Below are positions 1-5,035 of a DNA stretch of 6,763 nucleotides, one piece after another. The DNA is from an uncultured Gemmatimonadota bacterium. GTDB taxonomy: Bacteria > Gemmatimonadota > Gemmatimonadetes > Gemmatimonadales > GWC2-71-9. Both the position numbers and the translations under genes were made by a program. Each line of letters starts with the position of its first letter. Positions within the stretch are counted from its first letter, which is position 1. The notes under the pieces are model-generated. The model saw only the letters and a list, made by a program, of their open reading frames with translations, had not been told where the DNA came from and searched no databases. The DNA is taken from the NCBI GenBank assembly GCA_946479825.1, contig CAMLHU010000119.1:1-6763 (forward strand), written 5' to 3'.

Positions 1-62
1 GCGCCACCGGGCCGCCCAGTCCGTCAGGACGACCGGCCGAGCGGGGGCGTGAGCCGTTGGGG

Positions 63-97
63 GTCATTGGTCGTTGGTCGTTGGACGTTGGTCGCTG
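63..97. repeat. Five-copy tandem heptamer repeat (GTCGTTG type)
   Basis: Five head-to-tail 7-base units run GTCATTG, GTCGTTG, GTCGTTG, GACGTTG, GTCGCTG. Two are identical and each of the others differs from them by one base. The array lies about 85 bases upstream of the first gene and encodes nothing I can recognise. The bases before it (1-52) include a frame that ends in TGA at 50-52 and could be the tail of an upstream plus-strand gene, but 16 codons are too few to support that. The array resembles the short tandemly repeated heptanucleotides known from some cyanobacteria; its role is unknown. Confidence 0.7.
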
Positions 98-181
98 GCG
101 GCCGCGCGGAGATCGTCGTAAGCTACGCGACGCCTCCCGCCGTGGATCGCCGGGGGAATGCGAACGCGATAGGGGAGCGCT

Positions 182-685
182 ATGCGTGCGCTTGCGCGAA
201 GATTGTTCTGGGGAATAATGCTCCGGGTAAGGGTCGCCCGCCGTCCGGCCGGCGTGCCTTTGATCTTCTTCGACGCGGCGCCAGGACGGACGGTCGATCA
301 AGCCGAGGAGATCCTCGTCCGGGCCTATGCCTTGCTTGCTTCCCATTCCCCGGAATGGGCAGGGACCGTGAGTAAGCGGGTTCGGTTCATCGTCGCGCGC
401 AACACGACCGCAAGCTACACGCTGCCGGAGGTAGGTGGCCTCGTGCTTCGGTTCACCGACGGTGAGGTCGCCAAGCCTGAGTTGATGGCTGGCATCTTTG
501 TGCAGGCAGCCGCGTACCTCGAAGAACTCGACCATTACGGCTCGAGGTGCAGCGAAGGGCAAAACCTTGAGGCCGCGCAACGAGCGGCTGTCCGGCAGCG
601 CGAATTTCTGGTGGGCCTGCCCGACGGGACCAAGTACCTCGAATGGCTGGCGCCACGAACGTTCGGGACGTTCCCCCCGAGTTGA
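182..685 (+). CDS. Hypothetical protein, 167 aa, atypical codon use
   Basis: I do not recognise the family with confidence. The ORF starts at ATG 182 behind AGGGGAG (171-177); Met13 (218-220) behind GGGGA is an equally plausible start and would remove a basic leader. No signal peptide or membrane segment is clear. Residues 66-92 look like beta strands (RVRFIVAR, GLVLRF), followed by a likely helix at about 98-117 (KPELMAGIFVQAAAYLEELD), a basic Gln-rich helix at 127-145, and a short C-terminal segment (LPDGTKYLEWL). The overall pattern faintly recalls hypothetical proteins that carry an HExxH-like helix at this place. Here the matching stretch reads QAAAY, so no metal site is visible. Codons such as CTT, ATA, GTA, CGA, AGA and TTG are frequent, unlike the strongly G/C-ending codons of the other genes, which suggests an accessory or transferred gene. 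It converges on the M28 peptidase gene. Confidence 0.6.
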   Translation: MRALARRLFWGIMLRVRVARRPAGVPLIFFDAAPGRTVDQAEEILVRAYALLASHSPEWAGTVSKRVRFIVARNTTASYTLPEVGGLVLRFTDGEVAKPELMAGIFVQAAAYLEELDHYGSRCSEGQNLEAAQRAAVRQREFLVGLPDGTKYLEWLAPRTFGTFPPS

Positions 686-772
686 CCCACGGCGCTATCG
701 GAGGGTGGTCGCTAATTCCGGTCTGACCTGACGATGCCGCCGCGGATCGACAGGCCAGCGCCTTACGCTGTG

Positions 773-820
773 CCGCTATCCCGCAGCCCCGCTGTCCCGC
801 TATCCCGCTATCCCGCTGCC
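773..820. repeat. Six-copy tandem octamer repeat (CCGCTATC type)
   Basis: Six contiguous 8-base units follow one another: CCGCTATC, CCGCAGCC, CCGCTGTC, CCGCTATC, CCGCTATC, CCGCTGCC. Three are identical and the rest differ at one to three positions. The array ends four bases before the stop codon of the minus-strand M28 peptidase gene, so it is the first sequence transcribed beyond that gene. It sits in the convergent gap 686-824, where I see no gene and no conventional hairpin terminator. The same CCGCTATC core recurs in the other convergent gap (6128-6211). Confidence 0.75.
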
Positions 821-824
821 CCAC

Positions 825-2462
825 TCACCTCACCCGCGCTTCCCCTGCCGCCCGGAACTCGGAGCCCGGCAGCCAAGTCGGCTGGCGCGGCGCGTCGGCC
901 ACGGCTACCGCCGTGCGGACCACCACGCGGAGCTGCTGCACGGCCCCGTCCATCGTGAACCAGGGCAGCATCTCGTCGCTCGGCTGATGATACCGCTCGT
1001 CGTTGTACTTGGCCTGCTGCAGCTTTCCCCAGCTGGCCGGACGCCCGATGTAGTCGGTGCCGCTCTGGAGCGAGAGCGCGGGCACGCCCGCCTTCATGAA
1101 CGGGAAGTGGTCCGACCGGAACACGAATCCCTTGAGCAGGGCGTCCTCGTTGGTCACGACCTGCATCTGCTCCGCCGCCGCGGCCTCGGTGAACACCTTG
1201 CCGAGCGTGGACATATCGGTGCCGAGCGCCGCGATGTCCCGGGTCTTCCCGTACATATTGAGCCCGTCCACGTTGAGGACGGCGGCCAGGTCCCGGAGCG
1301 GCACGGTGGGCCGCGCCGCGAACGCCTCCGAGCCGAGCAGTCCCGACTCCTCCGCCCCGAACGCGATGAAGACGATGGAGCGCTCGGGGTGCACGCCGCT
1401 CCGTGAGAACGCGGTCGCCGCGGCGACGACGCCGGCGCTCCCCGAGGCGTTGTCCTCCGCTCCGTTGTAGATCGAGTCGCCGTTCACGACGGGGCCGATG
1501 CCGAGGTGGTCGTAGTGCCCGCCGATCAGCACCGCCTCCTTCGCCAGCGGCCCGTGCCCCGGCCACCGCCCGACGACGTTGAAGGTCTCGGAGCGGTGGA
1601 TGACGCTGCGGACGGTGGCGTCGAGCGACACGCCGAGCGGCACCGCACGGAACCCGGGGTGGCCGGCGGCCTCCATCAAGGAGTCGAGCGGGTGGCCGCC
1701 GTCGGCGAAGAGCCGCGCCGCCCCGTCGTGCGAGAGCCATCCGGCGAAGACCAGTGACGTGGGTTGCTCCTCGAGCCGCACCTGCTGGCCGGTCCACGAC
1801 CCGACCACCGTGCTCCAGCCGTACGTCGCGCTCTCGGGCGTGTGGATCATCAGGATCCCCGCCGCGCCGTGCCGGGCCGCTTCCTCGATCTTGTAAGTCC
1901 AGCGCCCGTAGTACGTCATCACCTTGCCCTTGAAGATCGCCGGGTCGTGGAGGCCGGGATCGTTGACCAGCGTCACCACGATCTTGCCGCGGACGTCCAC
2001 GCCGGCGTAGTCGTCCCACTTCCACTCCGGCGCGGTGATGCCGTAGCCGACGTACACCAGGTCGGACGCGGCGTGCACCAGGGTGTCGTTGCGCATCGCC
2101 CAGGCGATGTAGTCGGTCTTGTAGGCGAGCGGTGCCGCCTTGGGCGCGGTCTCCGCGAACGTGGGGCTCGGCGTGTGCGTCACGACCGGGATGTGGTGGA
2201 AGTACGTGCCGCTGTCGCCCGCCGGCTCGAGGCCGAGTGCCGCGAACTGGGCGGCGATGTACTTGGCGGCGAGGAGCCCGCCGCGGGTGGCCGGCGCCCG
2301 GCCCTCGAGGAGGTCGTCGCTCAGGTAGGTCATGTGCGCCCGGAGCACCCGGCCGTCGGTCGCGGCGGCCACGCGATCGGCCTGGGCGCGCACCTGCGCC
2401 AGGAGGGACGACGCCGCCACGAGCGGCAGGAGGGCGGTCAACAGGGAACGATGGAGCCGCAT
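825..2462 (-). CDS. Exported M28-family zinc aminopeptidase with PA-type insert
   Basis: Predicted secreted or periplasmic metallo-aminopeptidase, 545 aa, removing N-terminal residues from peptides. A signal peptide covers about residues 1-22, with likely cleavage before Gln23. A protease-associated (PA)-type domain spans roughly 130-285, and the M28 catalytic domain roughly 290-520. The two-zinc site is complete: His316 and Asp318 in GGHYDHLG, Asp337 in AEDNASGSAG, the Glu371-Glu372 pair in AEESGLLGS (general base and zinc ligand), Asp399 in NVDGLN, and His452 in SDHFPF. Length fits PA-containing M28 enzymes. The start is supported by AGAGGAA on the minus strand (2467-2473), just upstream of ATG. 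It is the last gene of a three-gene minus-strand operon, 34 bases after the propeller gene. Substrate specificity (general, leucyl or carboxypeptidase Q-like) cannot be told from sequence. Confidence 0.95.
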   Translation of the reverse strand: MRLHRSLLTALLPLVAASSLLAQVRAQADRVAAATDGRVLRAHMTYLSDDLLEGRAPATRGGLLAAKYIAAQFAALGLEPAGDSGTYFHHIPVVTHTPSPTFAETAPKAAPLAYKTDYIAWAMRNDTLVHAASDLVYVGYGITAPEWKWDDYAGVDVRGKIVVTLVNDPGLHDPAIFKGKVMTYYGRWTYKIEEAARHGAAGILMIHTPESATYGWSTVVGSWTGQQVRLEEQPTSLVFAGWLSHDGAARLFADGGHPLDSLMEAAGHPGFRAVPLGVSLDATVRSVIHRSETFNVVGRWPGHGPLAKEAVLIGGHYDHLGIGPVVNGDSIYNGAEDNASGSAGVVAAATAFSRSGVHPERSIVFIAFGAEESGLLGSEAFAARPTVPLRDLAAVLNVDGLNMYGKTRDIAALGTDMSTLGKVFTEAAAAEQMQVVTNEDALLKGFVFRSDHFPFMKAGVPALSLQSGTDYIGRPASWGKLQQAKYNDERYHQPSDEMLPWFTMDGAVQQLRVVVRTAVAVADAPRQPTWLPGSEFRAAGEARVR

Positions 2463-2496
2463 GGCATTCCTCTGGTGCAGGTCGCTGGCGATCCGA

Positions 2497-3426
2497 TCAC
2501 GGACAACGGGCCACGGCCACCGAGGCCGGGAACATCAGGAACTTCTCGCTGGTGAGCACGAAGGTCGTCGGGTCGAGCCAGCCGATCCCTTCGCCCTGGG
2601 CGCCGAGCCCCGCCAGCAGGCAGCGCGGCCAGGGGGCGAGCGGGGTGAGCCGGCCATCGGCGGCGCGGGAATAGAGATACAGGTAGCCGTAGGTGCGGAC
2701 CGCCACCGTCCGGCCGTCGGGAGCGAGTGCCGCGTCGGTGACCCAGTTCTCGATCCCGCTCCGTGGGTCGATATGCAGGGTGTCCACCGTCGTGGCGAGC
2801 ACGGTGTCGCGCCGGCCCCAGGCCGCCCGCGGGATCCGAAACAGCTCGGGCCACGTCACCCGCGGCTTGGTGATGATGTAGAGGTCGCCGGTGCTGTCGG
2901 CGAAGAGCGATTCGGCGTCGTGCGGGCCGTCGGGATACCGCACCACGAGGCGCGCGAGCGCGGGGACGGTGTCGTCGCGGTCGCTGCGCCAGCCGGGCGC
3001 GACGGTCGGTTCGGGGACCCGGTAGATGGCGACGGCCCGGCGTTTGGCGTCGTTGTCACCGATGTCGCCGATGAAGAGGCAGGGCCGGCCGGCGCAGTCG
3101 CCGGGGCCCAGGGTCATCGCCTCCCAGTCCTCGTTCTGCGCCCCCGCCACGGTCCAGCGGCCGAGCGCCCGGCCGGCGGTGTCGGTCGCGAAGAGCTCGG
3201 GCGGGTTGTCGGAGTCGTTGAAGCTCCAGAGGACGCCGGGCTGCGAGCGGCTCACCACCACGCCCGAGGCTTCGGGGAGACGCCGGTCGTCGAGGGGCAC
3301 CGGCTGGCGCGACCAGGCGGGGCGCGGGGCGGGCGGGAGCGGCGGCGGCGAGCCGGCCTGGGCGCGGAGCACCGCCGGCGCGAGGAGCAGGAGGGCCGCG
3401 GAGAGCAGCCCCGGACGGCGGATCAT
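2497..3426 (-). CDS. Exported predicted beta-propeller protein, unknown function
   Basis: This 309-aa protein has a signal peptide (residues 1-22, MIRRPG then a Leu/Ala core, likely cleaved before Gln23) and a Pro-rich linker to about residue 40. The rest shows recurring strand-turn motifs typical of beta-propellers: EASGVVVS (52-59), WSFNDSDN (67-74), NEDWEAM (98-104), FIGDIGDN (118-125), DAESLFAD (170-177), TDAALAPDGRTVAVRTY (230-246) and EGIGWL (279-284). The acidic clusters could bind metal. They recall esterase-like/phytase-like and SdiA-regulated propellers, but I cannot assign a reaction. Four Cys residues (111, 116, 269, 308) could form disulfides in the periplasm. Its ATG (3426-3424) overlaps the TGA of the upstream hydrolase gene (3425-3423) in an ATGA junction, which fixes the start and implies translational coupling. 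The frame stays open further upstream, but that part runs antisense to no signal and overlaps the hydrolase gene in another frame. Confidence 0.85.
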   Translation of the reverse strand: MIRRPGLLSAALLLLAPAVLRAQAGSPPPLPPAPRPAWSRQPVPLDDRRLPEASGVVVSRSQPGVLWSFNDSDNPPELFATDTAGRALGRWTVAGAQNEDWEAMTLGPGDCAGRPCLFIGDIGDNDAKRRAVAIYRVPEPTVAPGWRSDRDDTVPALARLVVRYPDGPHDAESLFADSTGDLYIITKPRVTWPELFRIPRAAWGRRDTVLATTVDTLHIDPRSGIENWVTDAALAPDGRTVAVRTYGYLYLYSRAADGRLTPLAPWPRCLLAGLGAQGEGIGWLDPTTFVLTSEKFLMFPASVAVARCP

Positions 3427-4673
3427 CCCCCGACGCGCTGCGCGCTCGCGAGCGTCCCCGACTGCCGGGGCAGGAAGATGCGCGGATCGTAGACGCCGCG
3501 CGGGTTCCAGAGCACCCAGCTGTTGATGCCGAGGTCGGCGGCGGCGCGGATCTGGTCGCGCACCTCGACCGGGGTGTAGCGCGGCTTGCCGAGCGTGAAG
3601 GCCTGGAGGTACGGCCGGATCCGGGCCGCGTTGGGCACCGCGGCGGTCCGCCGCTCGGCGTCCTGCAGCGCCAGGTGCACCACCTGGTACGGCTCGCTGT
3701 TCGGGTGGCGGATGTTGTAGAACCCGCCGTAGTAGTGGCTCGGATAGACCATCGGCAGCACCACGTCGGCGGCGCGCACCAGGTCCTCCCACACCTGCCC
3801 GATGCCGAGGTCCTGCTCGGCGCTCGCCGTCATCCCGAAGATGTCGATGGTGAACGGCACGCCGAGCGGGTGGATGCGGTCGCGCAGCATCTCGAGATGC
3901 CGGGCCACCGCGTGGCGCGGCGACTCGTCGTTGCGGCGGGCGGAGAACACCGCCGTCGCCATCCGGGCGCGGGGCTCGTCGGGGAAGCGGACGTAGTCGA
4001 ACTGCAGCTCGCTGAAGCCGTGCTGGATGGCCTCGGCGCCGAGCTGGGCGGCGTACACCCACACCGAGTCGTTGTAGGCGTCCACCCAGTTGAAATGGAG
4101 GCGGTCCTGCCAGAGGCCGCCGCGCGAGTCCTTGACCGACCAGGCCGGCTTGTTGCGCGCGAGGAGCGGGTCCTTGGCCACCACGATCCGCGCGATCGGG
4201 TAGATGCCGTGCTGGTGCAGGATCGCGAGCCGCTCGCGGGTGTCGCGGGCGCGGATCTGGTGGTTGGCGCCGATCTCGACGGCCGTCGGCACCTTCGAGG
4301 GATAGGTGAGGTAACCGGTGTCGTCCTTGACGTCGATGACGAATGCGTTGACCTCGGTGGTGTCGGCCAGGCGCACGAGCTCGTAGAACCGGCGCGAGGC
4401 GAAGGTCCAGGCGTTGAGGTAGATCGCCTTGACCACCTTCGGCGGCGGCGAGATCGGCGGCGGGGGCCACTCGATCGGCTCCGACTGGCGCGGCGCCACC
4501 GGACGCAGCCGCTCCGGTGCCGCCACGAAGCCGGGGAGTTCGTCGCCCCAGCCACCGGCGCGCGAGGGGGCCGGGCGCTGCTGGGCCGCGAGCGGGGCGG
4601 CGAGGCCCAGCGCGAGCAGCGCGACGAGCGCCCCGCCCCGGGTGCCCCGAGGTGACCGAAGTTGAACTGGCAT
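3423..4673 (-). CDS. Exported DUF4015-family putative glycoside hydrolase
   Basis: 416 aa with a signal peptide (residues 1-30, ending LAAPLAA before Gln31), a Pro-rich linker to about 79, then a predicted TIM-barrel of the DUF4015/COG1306 putative glycoside hydrolase type. Visible family landmarks are AIYLNAWT (83-90), NAFVIDVKDDTGYLTYPS (109-126), YPIARIVVAKDPLLA (158-172), LQFDYVRFPDEP (223-234), FTIDIFGM (274-281), LPMVYPSHYYGGF (306-318), RPYLQAFT (353-360) and WVLWNPRG (386-393). Asp226 in FDYVRFP and Asp277 in DIFG are candidate active-site acids by analogy with related barrels; the substrate polysaccharide is unknown. ATG 4673 was chosen because translation from it begins exactly at the signal peptide, although an open frame continues upstream. 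No Shine-Dalgarno sequence precedes this ATG; the bases before it are TACGTATCATCTT. It is the first gene of the minus-strand operon. Confidence 0.9.
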   Translation of the reverse strand: MPVQLRSPRGTRGGALVALLALGLAAPLAAQQRPAPSRAGGWGDELPGFVAAPERLRPVAPRQSEPIEWPPPPISPPPKVVKAIYLNAWTFASRRFYELVRLADTTEVNAFVIDVKDDTGYLTYPSKVPTAVEIGANHQIRARDTRERLAILHQHGIYPIARIVVAKDPLLARNKPAWSVKDSRGGLWQDRLHFNWVDAYNDSVWVYAAQLGAEAIQHGFSELQFDYVRFPDEPRARMATAVFSARRNDESPRHAVARHLEMLRDRIHPLGVPFTIDIFGMTASAEQDLGIGQVWEDLVRAADVVLPMVYPSHYYGGFYNIRHPNSEPYQVVHLALQDAERRTAAVPNAARIRPYLQAFTLGKPRYTPVEVRDQIRAAADLGINSWVLWNPRGVYDPRIFLPRQSGTLASAQRVGG

Positions 4674-4690
4674 AAGATGATACGTATAGC
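4662..4690 (+). promoter_or_regulatory. Candidate sigma70-like promoter for the selenoprotein-pfk pair
   Basis: TTGAAC (4662-4667) and TATAGC (4685-4690) are separated by exactly 17 bases, and each matches four of six consensus positions. The TTGAAC box lies inside the start of the divergent hydrolase gene. Transcription would begin near 4697, giving a leader of about 90 bases before the selenoprotein ATG at 4788. This AT-rich island is the only one in the divergent gap. The call rests on hexamer matching only. Confidence 0.35.
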
Positions 4691-4709
4691 CGGGGGCGGG
4701 CGGGGACAA
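4683..4709 (-). promoter_or_regulatory. Candidate promoter for the exported-hydrolase operon
   Basis: Read on the minus strand, TTGTCC (4709-4704) and TATACG (4688-4683) are 15 bases apart, each four of six to consensus. A better -10 match, TATCAT (4682-4677), lies too close to the start codon for an ordinary leader. With the missing Shine-Dalgarno sequence, this leaves open a leaderless or near-leaderless transcript. The box overlaps the candidate plus-strand -10, so the two divergent promoters would compete or be co-controlled. Confidence 0.25.
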
Positions 4710-4787
4710 GGGGCGGTGGAGGCGAGGCGCCCCTGCCGTTACCTTCGAGCCGATCCCCGCAGGCCGACCCCGGACCAGGAATCCGCG

Positions 4788-5015
4788 ATGCGCGCTGTCA
4801 TCACCTACTGCACCCTCTGAAACTACGAGCCCCGAGCCGCCGGTCTGGCGGCTGAGCTCCGGAAGGAATTCCCCGGGATCGAGGTGAGCCTGGTCCAGGG
4901 GTCGAGCGGCGTCTTCGACGTCACCGTGGACGGCCGGCCGGTCTTCTCCAAGAAGGCCGCGGGCCGCCACGCCGCCCCGGGCGAAGTGGTGCAGCTGCTG
5001 CGCCAGCGCCCGTAA
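4788..5015 (+). CDS. SelW/Rdx-family selenoprotein with in-frame UGA (Sec11)
   Basis: Read through the TGA at 4818-4820 as selenocysteine, this is a complete 75-aa thioredoxin-fold protein of the SelT/SelW/SelH (Rdx) family, presumed to be a small thiol/selenol oxidoreductase of the cytoplasm. The N-terminal strand MRAVITYC leads into Cys8-Thr-Leu-Sec11, the CxxU redox motif, then NYEPRAAGLAAEL (12-24), the family's first helix. GSSGVFDVTVDGRPVFSKK (38-56) matches the conserved strand-hairpin region, and AAGR (57-60) with the EVVQLL helix (66-71) closes it. Length is typical. AGGA (4777-4780) lies seven bases upstream of ATG. The reading frame keeps family-like sequence on both sides of the TGA, so it is neither a frameshift nor a decayed gene. 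A SECIS-like hairpin follows the UGA. A Cys-to-stop mutation or sequencing error is the alternative, but the hairpin argues against it. The phosphofructokinase gene starts 20 bases downstream, probably on the same transcript. Confidence 0.9.
4827..4859 (+). promoter_or_regulatory. Bacterial SECIS-like hairpin of the selenoprotein mRNA
   Basis: A perfect 7-bp stem, AGCCGCC (4835-4841) with GGCGGCT (4847-4853), closes a five-base loop GGTCT (4842-4846). Below it, a 4-bp stem pairs GAGC (4827-4830) with GCTC (4856-4859) across a small internal loop (CCCG opposite GA). The loop begins 21 bases after the UGA. The E. coli fdhF SECIS also presents GGUCU in its apical loop, where the G and U contact SelB, about 18 bases after its UGA. 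This element would recruit SelB-GTP-Sec-tRNA to recode UGA at 4818-4820. Part of the complementarity could come from the Ala-rich helix it encodes, so conservation in homologues matters. Confidence 0.8.
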
Positions 5016-5035
5016 CCCTTCACCCCCAAGGCGCG

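Noticed and set aside
2..52. Possible C-terminal end of an upstream plus-strand gene ending at TGA 50-52
   Set aside because: Sixteen codons with no recognisable sequence cannot be told from chance.
808..2025. A 405-codon minus-strand frame inside the M28 peptidase gene
   Set aside because: Arg-rich low-information translation without motifs. The overlapping frame holds all M28 zinc ligands.
1764..3492. Long plus-strand open frames opposite the peptidase and propeller genes
   Set aside because: These are antisense shadows produced by high GC content. They contain no domain or motif and have no ribosome site.
3427..4470. Upstream extension of the propeller reading frame on the minus strand
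   Set aside because: This part is the hydrolase gene in another frame. The real propeller start is the ATG at 3426, where a signal peptide begins and an ATGA junction exists.
4788..4820. Reading the TGA as a true stop, leaving a 10-residue peptide or a decayed gene
   Set aside because: The frame after the TGA continues with conserved Rdx-family sequence to a normal stop, codon use is unchanged, and a SECIS-like hairpin follows.
4674..4970. N-terminal extension of the hydrolase frame beyond ATG 4673
   Set aside because: It would bury the signal peptide in the middle of the protein and run antisense through the selenoprotein gene.
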